This document shows, one piece after another, positions 1 to 11,800 of a DNA stretch of 64,000 bases. The DNA is from Chrysopilus asiliformis (Eukaryota; Arthropoda; Insecta; Diptera; Rhagionidae). The stretch's first letter is position 1, and every line of letters starts with the position of its first letter. The stretch lies in contig OZ035962.1 of NCBI GenBank assembly GCA_964034945.1, forward strand, positions 88,142,650 through 88,206,649, written 5' to 3'. The notes under the pieces are model-generated. The model was not told the origin of the DNA. It saw only the letters and a list, made by a program, of their open reading frames with translations, and ran no database searches. The translations under genes were made by a program, and so were the position numbers.

Positions 1-317
1 AACGCATATTTAACTGTCATATACGCGTATGTTTACGGAGCGCGGGATCATTTTAGAATTTTAAATCTGTTAAGTGATCTGGACTGGTCTGATCTGATGA
101 AACTGTGCCGGCTTTGCTTAGGTGATCTGTATTCATTTCAAATTGACCGATGTCAATTTGGAACGTAGCCCCTACATCAACGAAATGGTTTGGACATGCA
201 ATAAATCAATCAGTCATCATAAATTAAGAGTTTTCCTTGAAATTTTCATGCATATCTCTATATAACAGATAAAAATCATATCAGTTTCGTTCGCAACTCT
301 TTTGAAATTTTATCAAC
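1..317. other. AT-rich left edge, no gene seen
   Basis: No open frame with coding character, no palindrome and no recognisable repeat end was found here. The stretch runs into a degraded dispersed repeat at about 318. Confidence 0.5.
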
Positions 318-718
318 ATACATGGTAAAATATCAGGTATGATCAACACAAAACTTTCCTTCGCAATATTTAGTTTCGGAAAAAATATGTAAAAAATAAT
401 CAGCCTTATTCCCGTAGCCGGCGGGACGTGTACGCCGCGTTTCCCGCAGAAAATTTGCATTCTACTAAACGCAATTGTCCCGGCGTGTGCCGTGGTGCTG
501 AATACGTTTTACTTTTGGTATCACGCTAAACCAGGGCCGGCCAACCCAAATCATTCCACGGGCCAATCTAATGATTCATTTTTTTTGGCGGGCCGCACAT
601 GAAAAAATAGAATTACCGCCATTTCTTAGTAAAATTTTCAAATAATATTTTATGTTGTTTTTTAACAGTCACTTGGTTTAAAAAAAATTTAGAACAAAAT
701 GCAAAAAGTTGAGCATAA

Positions 719-1068
719 CCCCACGACTCCATTGGGCTTTTAAAAATCATGATTTTTTCCCCTACTCCATATTTTGGCGAATAAAGAAATCACCGCGTGG
801 GCATCTTCAGTCATGATTTTTCATATTTATCGTGTCTCCATAGCGTACTTAGAAATGTCAACCAGGATGTAATCAGGGCAGCCAACTAGGAATCAGCGAA
901 TTTGAACTGAACAAATGTCAAAAAAAAATCCTACTTTTCAGCAGCCGAAAAAGTCATGACAGTATGGAGATTTAAATCATGATGCAACATTTTTTGAGTC
1001 TCCATTAGACTTTTTCGTGATTGGATTTAAATAAAATCTGGAAAAAAGTCTAGTGGAACCGTGGGGTA
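719..1068 (+). repeat. Dispersed repeat family E, copy 1
   Basis: Begins CCCCACGACTCCATT and ends near GTGGAACCGTGGGGTAA. It contains AAAATCATGATTTTT and TTTAAATCATGATGCA. The same sequence occurs inverted at 54225-54561. The ends are inverted relatives of each other, so it is probably a DNA-transposon derivative. No coding capacity. Confidence 0.7.
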
Positions 1069-1173
1069 ATGGAGGTGTGGGGTAAGAAAAAAATATTTGC
1101 TGAACAAATATATGTATAAATGGACTTATGTAAATGTAAATGTATATATACGAGTAGTACTTATGTAAAATAA

Positions 1174-2125
1174 AACATAACAAAAGCTAAAACTGCCAAT
1201 CTGGCAATTATTGAAACCCCCTATGATGATTTAAGTGAACGGCGAACAATTATATCAAAATTCCACTTTGAAGTCAAACTGTCGAAGAAGATCTTTTAAA
1301 ATTTATTCCAATCGGATTTTGAGGTATGGGAGTTTTATGTAGAATCATATTCTAAATAACTTTTGTTCTTGTACTTTTTAGATAAGAGGCACCGTTTTTG
1401 AGATATTCGCAAAAAACGTTTTCATTTGATATGGGGGGTACCCCCCCTAATGGTCCGTTTTTGCCCATTAACGAACTTAGCCTCGCATTTTACGAAAAAC
1501 GAATCTGCGTAAAATTTCATGCCTGGAGCCCAATGAACGCAACGCGAACGCAGAAACTGTCACTTACAAGTTTGTTCAATAGAAATCATTTGAAGTGAGC
1601 ACAGTGAACGCAGTGAACGCAACTACAACGCAAAAGTTTGCAAACTTCTAACTTTGCCGCAGCAATTCTGCGTTGACAGTTCATAGTGAGGTTGGGGAAA
1701 TGTTGTTCGAGGAAAAATTGATAGCCTTAGTGCAATAACATACAAATAACAAAGATAAAGACCAACAAAGCAAATTATCGCTTCAAAATTATCCATTTTT
1801 GTAATTTTGACAACTTTATACCACTTTATATTATGTCACTTGTACTAGTTCACGAGATGCCATTGGGCTTTGCCGCTGAAATGTTGCGCTGCGTGACAGT
1901 TTGTGCGTTTTAGTTGCGTTCGCGTTGCGTTCATTGGGCTCCAGAGGTAAAGTCTGTAGCTCCGCGCCACAGACGGACAGACGGACGGACATGCACAAAT
2001 TAATTTATTTTATCATTCTAAACACATTGGCGCAATTCATTTTTGTGTGTAATGACGGGATCTTGGCGTTACAAACGATAAGGCAAAGTTAATATACCCT
2101 TTGGTTTCACCATACGGGTATAAAA
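1174..2125 (+). repeat. Dispersed repeat family A, copy 1, interrupted
   Basis: Starts near AACATAACAAAAGCTA and ends at CACCATACGGGTATAAA. Other copies are at 15745-16310 (inverted), 36125-36310 (inverted, partial) and 62451-63045. All full copies share GGGGGTACCCCCC, a short conserved reading frame with the peptide GGTPPNGPF, and a GACGGACGGACATG box before the right end. A 422-bp inverted-repeat element (1523-1944) splits this copy. Superfamily unknown. Confidence 0.75.
1523..1944. mobile_element. MITE with long inverted ends inside a family A repeat
   Basis: Left end CTGGAGCCCAATGAACGCAA pairs with right end TTGCGTTCATTGGGCTCCAG, and the match continues about 40 bp into each end with one indel (the right arm has an extra block near TTTTAGTTGCG). 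Comparison with the uninterrupted family A copy at 62451-63045 shows this block is an insertion. A clear target duplication could not be read. Confidence 0.75.
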
Positions 2126-3471
2126 AATAAATTGTAAAATTGCATATAAACTTTATGAGCAGTTTTAGTATTTTGTATTTTATTAGTTACATATTTTTTT
2201 TTGTAAATTTCAAATCATTTGGCGGGCCGCATTTTCAATCGTCTCGGGCCGCATGCGGCCCGCGGGCCGCGGGTTGGCCACCGCTGCGCTAAACGCACCC
2301 GCGAATATTTTGACATTTCCATACATTTATGTCCCGCGACAAAATTGTCGCCTGAAAGTGCAAGTTTCGACAACAATGTAAGTTTTAATTCTAAATTAAA
2401 TACATTTTAATTAGCTTTTAATAATTTTTGAAGGGCAGGAAAACCTAACCAGGCGCAATATCGCCTTTTAATGGATAAAATGCAACTCAATCCGGATGTT
2501 GCTAAAGGTTTCACCAAGCGAACTGCTAATTGTCAAAAAATTCAGCGCGGGGCTGAATAAAACTGCGTTTCTACGTCTACTAGAATAAGAAAATTTTATT
2601 CGATCGAGAAAAAATTTGCGTGGCGTTATACGTCCCGCCGGCTAGGGGAATAAGGCTGAATATCTTTTCAAATATCTTAAGAATCGTTAAAGATACTTAA
2701 AAACCGTTAAAGAAAAAAAAACGGAGGAAATTTTATTTCCTATAAATTTGATTATATACATATTTTTATAATAGCGCATAGTTTCCGAAAAATTTTCAAA
2801 AAACTTAATTTTTTTTTAAATATGTTGAGAGCTGTTAGAAATAGGTATAAACCGTTAAGGGGAAAATTTATTTCCACAGGAAAACACAGGAAATTTTATT
2901 TCCTATAAATTTGGTTATATGCATTTTTCAATAAAAGTTCATAATTTTCGAAAGATTTTCCAAAAACTGAATTTTTTTCAAAAATCTTAAGAACCATTAG
3001 AGATACAAAAAACTGTTAAAACAGAAAATGTGGGAAATTTTACATCCTTAAAATTTTTTTATACTCATTTGCGCAAAAGTCCAAAGGTTTTGAGAAATTT
3101 TCAAAAAAACGGTATTTTAAAAAAATTGTATGGCAGGTACCCGTTATAGTTACCGTTACTTTTCCAAAAGTTAACAAAAACTACGATTTTTGTAAAACCT
3201 ATAGATAAGAAATTTGAAGTCGCTAGATCAACGCGTACTCGACTTATTTAAGATGTGTAAAACGGGCAGACCGACAGACAGATGCACAGACAGAAATTTT
3301 ATATCTACCCCCGTTCTCAAGTCGGTCTGCGTCATGAATACAATACTTTGCTAGAAGAGGAAAGTACAAATTGAGGAATAAATGTTTGTTCATCAAAATC
3401 TTTTACAAAGAATTTATATTAACTCGCATATTTTTATCAATATTTATTATATAATATCCAAACAATACCAA

Positions 3472-3590
3472 TCCCAAGCAACCAGATAAGGCATAATGCC
3501 TTAGATTAGGGCGTGGTGTCTTAAAATTGGTCGTTTTTTAAGACACCACACCCTAATCTAAGGCATTATGCCTTATCTGGTTGCTTGGGA
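3472..3590. mobile_element. 119-bp near-perfect hairpin MITE
   Basis: Two arms of about 55 bases are almost exact inverted copies: TCCCAAGCAACCAGATAAGG at the left and CCTTATCTGGTTGCTTGGGA at the right, around a short T-rich loop. No coding capacity. The near-perfect pairing suggests recent arrival. Superfamily unclear. Confidence 0.8.
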
Positions 3591-3649
3591 TATTTTTTAT
3601 CAAATTTATTCTAAACATTTATCAAATCTTTACATCTGATACCAAATGT

Positions 3650-4010
3650 CGGTAAAAATAAAAAAGATAATTGCGTTATCCTTTCAGGGCCTTCGATTAT
3701 CCTTTCAGGACCTTCGATTATCAAAACAAACTTGATTCTAAAGTTCAGCGGGCCCAAAAAACCCCCACATGATATTTTTTCCGTAAAATTACGATAATCA
3801 CATTATCTTTACGAGACCTTCCGTTATTATAACAAAGACGAATTAGAAAAAATATTGTATTGTCATCAAACTTACGTATGTGTGCAAAATTTCAAGTCAA
3901 TCGGATGAATAGTTTGCAAGATCTGACCCCGACAGACAGATTAACAAACAAACAGACAGATCCGAAGGCAAGCTAAATAAAACCTTTTAAAAAATCGATC
4001 GCGACGGGTA
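3650..4010 (+). repeat. Dispersed repeat family J, copy 1
   Basis: Contains repeated phrases of the form ATTATCCTTTCAGGACCTTC, then GTCAATCGGATGAATAG, a CAGACAGA box and GCAAGCTAAATAAAA. The same order occurs at 20700-21205 and in part at 23935-24175. Non-coding. Confidence 0.6.
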
Positions 4011-4270
4011 TTCAAGAGCCTTCTTTGCGGTTTGTTTTACTGCCAATACAAGAAAAAAAATTGCTTATTAAACTAATTAAATAAATTATTATACATTATG
4101 ATGTTATCACGATTTTCACTTCTTAACCAAATCTGCTAATTTAATTATTATACTTAAAATATACCGTCAAAATGTGAATAATTTTAACCAAGCATCTCTA
4201 GACATTAATATTTTTTAATTAAGAGAATTTCTTTAAATTTGAAATATGACTTTGAAAACACTTGAAAATA

Positions 4271-4438
4271 CACTCGAACCTGGATAACATGGGATATCTA
4301 GGGAGCGTCTCACGATCCCAGTTATAGACGTTTTCCACTTACCAAGAGTTCCTACTTCAATTGACAAAATCTCAGACCGAATAATCCATTCCAGTTATAG
4401 AGGTTTCCCGTTCAAGCCCCACTTATCCAGGTTCGACT
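4271..4438. mobile_element. Miniature element with CACTCGAACCTGGATAA ends (family I)
   Basis: Left end CACTCGAACCTGGATAA pairs with right end TTATCCAGGTTCGACTA, with TA on both outer sides. A diverged copy is at about 43995-44165. The end sequence and TA target suggest a Tc1/mariner or pogo-type miniature element; this is inference. Confidence 0.5.
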
Positions 4439-4449
4439 ATAGTCTACAT

Positions 4450-5819
4450 TTCAATTTCCCTTGCCCTTGATTACCGGAAATAACAAACATACTAGACCTC
4501 TACTATAATTAAACATTTTTCTCTCGTTCCTACTGTATTTTAAATTGCACAGCGTTAAAGCTGCAGAACGGAGAAAACATTTAAATTGCTCTTCATTTCA
4601 ACAGACATAGACACGGAGTTACCAGCACCCGCCCTTTTTAAAGGTAAGCATACTATGGTAAAACCATTAATTATGACTACCCTATCTTTCAGCGCGAAGT
4701 TCAAACGTGAGATGTCAATCATTTGTCCGATTCGTCAACCGACACCCACGACGGGCTGTAAATCATTATTAACATGTCAAACATATCCCGAAACCGATCG
4801 CAACATTAAACGTAACTTTTGTAAATAAAACACTTTTTCACATCAGAAATTGCTCTGCTCTATAATTTCCAATTGAACATTGTTCCACTTTGCGACTTTT
4901 TCGTCGTTTTGTTCAGCTTTTTTTCAGTCTTTTTGTTCCTCCTATGGTCTATAATAGTTTAAGATTCTTAAGATGAATCCACTTGGCCACGTAATTCTAG
5001 AGCTATTATACGGCTAATCATTCATCGGGGACACAACATCAACATTAGATTGCGATGTCATCGCTGATTCGCTTCACCCGCCTCAATTGCTGAAAAACGA
5101 ATCTTAACCCCTTGACAGCCGCTAGTCGCCCATTTAAACCATATGCTGTCCATCTATGGCGTTAGTTTATTGTTTTCAATCGATCAACCCTCTCGAAAAA
5201 AAAACCAACATCGAGTTGAATTTGTCACGCAATATTATCCAATGTCGCTGTGTTTACCGAAAGATTCGCGGCAAAAAGAGGGTCAAGCGAATGACGGCAC
5301 CATCAGGAACGATTCTTTCCAGGGAATCCACTCGCACTTGGTTAGGTCAGAATTATCCATAATAGTAATAGGGCTTCTGTGTGTGTCCCTTCCACTCAAC
5401 AGCATCAATCCTCGACACCTTCCGAATGGTTTCCAGACACTTCAGTTTCCAACAGCCGAATTTCGAAGCGGCGCAACACGATTCCATGGAAGTGATGACC
5501 ATTGGAACTTATAGAGTAGACCACGGATGGACGATTTTCTATTGCATAGTGATGGCTTTCGCTGATGTCCAGTGATCAGATCAGTTTCAGTCCAGCTCTC
5601 GAACCGATCCGACCAAACGTAGATCGCTCTATTTGACGTGTCTCCGCGACTCTAGCCAGCCTAGTAGCCGTTCTGCTGCAATTCTAACTTGTGGTGCCTC
5701 TAGAACAAACCAAAAATTACGTACAAATGGATTACAGTTCGTAAAAATTAAAAATTCCAATTAATGTCAATTTGATTATGTGATTTGACTTCTGATTAAG
5801 AAATTCACCGAGTTTAGTC
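4450..5819 (+). promoter_or_regulatory. Upstream region and probable 5' UTR of the Wrapper-like gene
   Basis: Non-repetitive and richer in GC than its surroundings, in contrast to the repeats before it. The stretch 5581-5819 directly precedes the ATG at 5820 and looks like 5' UTR. TCAGTT at 5581-5586 fits an insect initiator, but no TATA box was seen at the right distance. Open frames here (for example at 5143-5514) lack recognisable domains and were not called. Confidence 0.35.
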
Positions 5820-8800
5820 ATGTGTAGTGAGAAATATTCTATAATTGGTCCCATTGTGGGGGTTTTATGTTTTGTGATGAGTGCCAGGTGCCAGTTAAAT
5901 TTTAACGATGTGGAAAATATTAACAAAAATTTCAAAAGTGTTCCAACGACTGTGAAAACATTCGAAAATGATACGGTTTTGCTGCCATGCTATCATATTA
6001 GTAAGTTTAGTGGAGAGGTGTAAAATTTCTAAATGCGAATTTAATTTCTAAATGCGAAAATTAATATTTTTCGAAATTTTATTTGATGATTTTAACTGAA
6101 TTATTTTCAAATATCTTAAGAACCGTTAGAGATACAAGCAAAACTGGGAAAGCAAAAAATGTGGAAAAATTAAGATCCTTTAAAGTTTGTTAAACTCATT
6201 TTTTCCCAAAAGCGTAAAGTTTCTCAAACTTTCAAAAAACCGTTACTTTTCCAAAAATTGATAGAAAACCACGATTTTTGTAAAACTTATTTTAAAAACA
6301 TTTCAAGTCGCTAGGTCAACGCGTTCAGAAATTTTCTATCAACTGATCAGAAATTTTCTATCCTTCCCCGTTCTCGAGTCGGTCTCCGTCATGAATACAA
6401 TATTTTCCTTTTAAAGAAGAGGAAAGTAAAAACCTGTAGTGGTTGAATGTTCCGGAAAAATATGATTTGATCAACAACCAGTTTGTCCTACGCATCAAAT
6501 TTGGGTTGAATACGTTAATCCTTAGAGGCACAGAAAAATAGCAAATATTTTTACGCGTGCGGTACACGAAAATTTTTATGTTTATTTTTTTAGTGGTGCC
6601 ATTTCAAAGTTTCATGCGGCAATGGAAGGCGATTTAAGTAAGCTACACATCTATCAGTTTTCCATCAGTTTTTGGGAAACTGATGGGAAACTGATTGGTG
6701 TGAACGTAAAATCAGACAATTGATGGGCAACTACGAAAAAAATCGTGGGCAAATCAGTTTTTTTTTAAAACGGATGGCCAACTGATTGGTGTGAACGTTC
6801 GCGTCAGTCGCGTCAATCGTATCGCATCAGAACAGAACCAAATTTTATTTTTTGAACTTAATGCAATAATCATGAATAAAAACGCTCTCTCTTCATTATT
6901 CATCCTCACTGTTTGAATTCTGCCATCAAAATGAATGGATACTTTTCACAAAAAACTGTCACTTGCAACTGATAGATGTGAACGCATAACTAGATGTAAA
7001 AAACTTATGAAAAACTGACAAGTGTCGTAACAGTCGCGACTGACGGAAAACTGATAGATGTGTCATAGAATAAGGAATATATAGAAAAAACTCTGCCGAA
7101 CAAATTTTTGACAAATTTTTCCTTCGAAGGAAGGAAAAATGTCCCTATCATTCACTAGCTACGGCCTAAAAGTTAATTACTTTTAGACTAGGGAGCACGA
7201 AGCAGAGAGACCAATTTCTAATTATTTTCGTCGTATCTATTCAATGAGATGGAGGAATCGAATGGATAATTTTTTCCGTGTCACATCGGATCCTCTTGCT
7301 TCATCTCACAGTGGAAAAATTTTCTCTAAAAATTTGTTCTAAGAATTTATTCTCTAGATTCTTTGTTCTCTGGATGTGTGCCCTACTTAAATCGGAGGTA
7401 CAATTTTGATACCACCGTGCAGCATTTGTTACGAAAAAAGTGGTGCATCGCGTGAACAACCAAGCCTGTAAGAGTCAAGAAAAAAAAATCAACAATAGAA
7501 GAATCCCAACAGACCCCGTCTTTTTCATTAATCTCTGAGCAGGATGTTTTTTTTTTGTACTTTTTTGCGAAAACAGCAAGAAAATTTAATCACAAAAGTT
7601 TGGAAATTTTTTTTTTGAAAACTGACGCATTCCTTTGCCGGTGTTGCATTTATGTTATTTTTTTGTACCAATTTTTTTTTGGTTATTTTTTGGTATGTTA
7701 TTTTTTGGACACTTTTTTTGTCTTCGACTTGGAACTTGTGCTCAGTTCGGTTTTTGCACCTGGAACCGAGTACCCGTTTTTCACACAACCGATTTCTAAA
7801 AATTTTCGTGCCCGTTTTTCACACATCCGATTCCTAAAATTTTCGGGTACCCGGTTCTTTCCAACAGCCCTAAATTTGAACTCAAAACAGATTTAAATTC
7901 TTAAAAACTCAGGTTACATTTAAATTGCCCGTCAAATTCGTCCGGGAACTAGGATCAAACAAAAAAAAAACACAAAAATTCCCACAACTTATCATTTATT
8001 TCATGTTTTCTTTGAGCCAATCAACGTAATACGAAACCTTGCAATACCCATCAGGATATTGTGTACCACATCTCCCCATTACAAAGTTTGCGACACCAAC
8101 AAGTTTTCCGTCGAAGAGCGCTGGACCACCAGAATCTCCACTGCAGGCTCCGTTATCCTTGGGATGTCCCAAACAAATCAAACCATCGAAGAACATTCCT
8201 GTAGCACTTCCGCATTCACTCTTTGAAACCGCGAGAACCGTGTTGAACTTCAGTTTGTCCGAAATCGGACCGCCTTGGTAGATTCTACCCCAGCCGGAAA
8301 TGACAACTTCCTTTCCAGCAGGAACTTCCTCGGTAGCGACTTCAATTGGTTGAATTGCATCGCTGAATTCCAGAGGTGATGACAGTTTTATCAGAGCAAT
8401 GTCGTTCAAGAAGTTTCCATACTTTTCGTGGACAATAATTTTCTGGACATTGCGAGTCACGCCTTCTCTAATGTTGATCGTGCCTGCAACTACGACGTAT
8501 TGTCCTGGATTTGCTCTGGAATTTTCAAAAAATGAAGAAAACTGTTAGTTTACAATGAGGAATTTTTTTATTTAAAAAAAAACTTACGCATTGACGCAAT
8601 GAGCGGCAGTTACAACCCAATCGTTATTCAAAATAGATCCACCGCAATTATGTCTTCCATAAGTTCTCAATGAGATTTGATGGGGAAATTGATTTTCCTT
8701 AGCGAAATCTCCACCCACAATCCTGTCCGTTGGCTTTGCATTACACAACGCCACCAGAACACATCCCAAAATGGCTAAGAACGTATTCATTTTTTTTCTA

Positions 8801-11800
8801 ACTTTTAACACTTAACTTAATACTTTCTGAGAAACTCTTTATAAATGATTAACTTTAATCGAAAATCAATCGCTTTTATACATGAGAAATTAATCTTTGG
8901 GGAAATTCATGTCAAGAGAAGATTTACAACCGGAATGCAGATATGCCGAAATTCTCAGATTTGATAAAAAAAACTTGTAAAGACCAACCTTTTTTGTACA
9001 AGTAATAAAATGTTTTTTTTTGACAATTGAACTTATGGTTATTTTAAGTTTTTTTCACAATTAAAATTAATTGTTTGATAACAATGATCGAAAAAACCTT
9101 TAATCATGTTTTATTTTTGAAATTACAGTAAGATTGTCGTACAGTGGTCCCTGGATGTAACGATCCTCGTTTAGATCCAAATTTTTACGAAAAAAAATCA
9201 GTTGTGGTCAACACAAAACTTTCTTCTACAAAATCTACGACCCTGTGCAATTTACGTTATAGCCCTGTCGTATTGTCAACCCAATACAACCTCCCAATAA
9301 ATTGTTGGTTCTTCCAAAAATATCAAAAACGTACAAAATTTGAGATAACTTGAGAACGGTAAAAGATATTAATTTACGGTAAATGGCAAAAATGTAGAAA
9401 ATATTAACATCTTTCTTTTAACTGATTTGTTGAAAAACCGTTAGTTTGCAAATTATTCGCAAAAATATGATTTTTTACATATTAATGAAAATATCCCAAT
9501 AACGGTAAAAGATAACGGATAACGGTAAAAGACAAAATTGTGCAGAATGCCATTCTCATTAATTCACTTCATACATTCAGTCAGCAAAAACCCGTTAATT
9601 TACGAGATAATCCCAAAAAACTGTTTTTTTTTGGAAATAATGCTTTATCTCGATAACAGGTTGAGGTAATAGTCGCGACTGATCGAAAACTGATAGATGT
9701 GTCATAGAATAAAGAATATATAGAAAAAACTCTGCCGAACAAATTTTTGACAAATTTCCCCTTCGAAGGAAGGAAAAATGTCCCTATCATTCACTAGCTA
9801 CGGCCTAAAAGTTAATTACTTTTAGACTAGGGAGCACGAAGCAGAGAGAACATTTTCTAATCATTTTCGTCGTATCTATTCAATGAGATGGAGGAATCGA
9901 ATTGATAATTTTTTTCGTGTTACATCGGATCCTCTTGCTTCATCTCACAGTGGAAAAATTTTCTCTAAAAATTTGTTCTAAGAATTTATTCTCTAGATCA
10001 GGCCTGGGCACCATGTATGTAGTGATTTACTATTACTCGAAGAAATTTTATGTTTCTTCATATACTATAACACAAAATGAGCAAACGCATCTTTTTCATT
10101 TTTTACACTCTTTCGCTTATAATGGAGACGTTTAAGAACAGTGGACTACACAATTTATCATGATGCGATTACAAAAAAATAATAAGTTCCGTCGTGCAAA
10201 AGAACTTGTGGGGACGTATTTCCGGTTCTGTGCTTCGAAAAAACATGTTACCTGATAGGACAGCTGTTGTAATGGCGTTCTAGATTGAATTTTTTATTCG
10301 ACATGGAACTGCAAACTAGACATTGACGGTAATCATTATTTGTGGTTATTAAATATTTGTTTTCCCAATCACACGACATAGTATTTGAATTAAGCGCTTC
10401 ATAATGGAAAATGTAAACTAAAAAAATTGAATTTCTGAAAAAAATTCGTACGTCAGTGTACTTTGGGAAGCAATTATAATTTTGGAGAGCAAATGTATAC
10501 ACCCGTACGCATCAACAGCAGAAATCATACTGAATAAAGCTGGAAACACAATTGATGCAGTAATGTCGATGCACGTATCAAACGTGTATATTCTTATCGC
10601 TGCAGACACAATTGATACTGCAGCAGCAATGCATGCGTGTGCATCGACGCAACGTTTTGAAAAATTAAAACGTTGCTGCATGCTGCAATAATGGTTATCC
10701 ACATATGCGCATTTTCTTTGAAGATGAAGTGTGCGCAATCCTAAATATGTTCTCTAATGACATTTGACACTGCACTGCAGCGCTGCATCAATTGTGTCAT
10801 CAACCAATGCTGCTGCATGCATTGCGATGCGTGAACGCACAACGCTGCAGCATGCTGCATCAATTGTGTTTTCAGCTTTACTGTCGTAGGCAGGGTTCCC
10901 ACCCCAAAAGTGAAAAGCGGAGTGTTACTGATCGAAAAATAGTAGTGTCAGAGGGATTTCAGTAGTGTCAACTTTTTTAACAGTCATTTAGAGTTTCATT
11001 GAGACAACACATTTTGAATGTTACCGTCTATGGTTATATTGCATATCATATCAGTACATTTTTATATTAGTACAAAAATCCAATTTTTTTTAAATTAAAA
11101 TTAAAAGAAAGGAATTAAGTATTATATGCCCCTTTTGTTCAAGAATTGACCGCGTTTAGTCAGTCACTTTTTCATAGGGAATGCCTAAAGTACTTAAATA
11201 TTTTAGATAAAGAGTCTGAAAGATTACATATTAGGTGTGTTCGATATAAGTCCTGTGGTGGGATTTTATAAGGCGATTCGCCAGGCGATCGCCTACTTTT
11301 CGCCAAGTTGGTATTTTATAAGGCGATTCGCCTGGCAAATTGCGTACACTTTTGACAGTTCGCTTCGCCTCCTGGCGTTTTTTGGCGAAGCGATCGAGTT
11401 ATAAAATCCCACCACTGGACTTACTCCGAATATTTTCACTTTACTCCACAAAATGGCGGATTTTCTTACTCTGAATTTGTTTTTATCGAACAACTTGGAG
11501 TAAGTTCAGAGTAAGTCACGTTTGAACTGTCGTTTAATATATTAAATGTATTTCATGAAACCTGTTTTGTAAACTTACGCTCAACTTGGTATACTCGAAA
11601 TTCTCCGTCATGATTTTCAACATATAAATTTTCATAATTACACATTTTATAGATTTTTCTTGACTTCCAAACACTGTAAAAGAGAGGTTATGTCTGACAA
11701 ATATCAGCTGCCAAAAGTTTACTCCAGCTAAAAGCAAGAGTAAGTCCAGGATTGAAAAGATAAGTCCTGGACTTACACTTTTCTGTTCGATATGTGTTCG

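Larger units (their letters stand above)
532..2286. mobile_element. hAT-like non-autonomous element, intact 8-bp TSD
   Basis: Ends are CAGGGCCGGCCAACCC and GGGTTGGCCACCGCTG, which pair as 16-bp imperfect terminal inverted repeats. The perfect octamer CGCTAAAC flanks both sides, at 524-531 and 2287-2294. GGGCCGCATGCGGCCCG-type sequence lies just inside the right end, as in many animal hAT relatives with GGCCCGC-rich termini. The interior holds other repeats (719-1068, 1174-2125) and no transposase. The 8-bp duplication and CAGNG-type start support hAT. Confidence 0.88.
401..2658. mobile_element. TIR element, outer shell of a nested stack
   Basis: The left end reads CAGCCTTATTCCCGTAGCC and the right end is its inverted partner CTAGGGGAATAAGGCTG; similarity continues through CGGCGGGACGT. 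The trinucleotide AAT sits on both outer sides, at 398-400 and 2659-2661. It interrupts a family D repeat and is itself interrupted by the hAT-like element at 532-2286, so only about 500 bp are its own. No transposase is visible. Superfamily not assigned. Confidence 0.65.
318..3370 (+). repeat. Dispersed repeat (family D), interrupted by nested insertions
   Basis: The phrase TTTAGTTTCGGAAAAA at about 370 and the run of AAATATCTTAAGAACCGTTA-type phrases after 2659 belong to one AT-rich family also seen at 6040-6425 and 20090-20640. The copy ends near 3370 with a CAGACAGATG box and TCATGAATACAATACTTT. It is split by the inserted element at 401-2658. Superfamily unknown; no coding capacity visible. 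Confidence 0.6.
7036..9190. repeat. Segmental duplication unit 1 (carries protease A)
   Basis: From the right end of the family G element through the protease gene to about GATCCAAATTTTTACGAAAAA. The same sequence, with scattered substitutions, is found at 9667-15055 apart from the 3.2-kb hAT-like insertion there. The two units are head to tail with about 480 bp of family C repeat between them. Both the gene and its flanks are duplicated, so this was a DNA-level event. Confidence 0.88.

Noticed and set aside
5143..5514. 123-codon plus-strand frame upstream of the Wrapper-like gene
   Set aside because: No domain or signal peptide, overlaps two other open frames, and fits better as promoter/5' UTR sequence.
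8039..8281. Plus-strand frames opposite the protease exons (also 13898-14238)
   Set aside because: Shadows of the conserved protease coding sequence, present in both duplicated copies for that reason.
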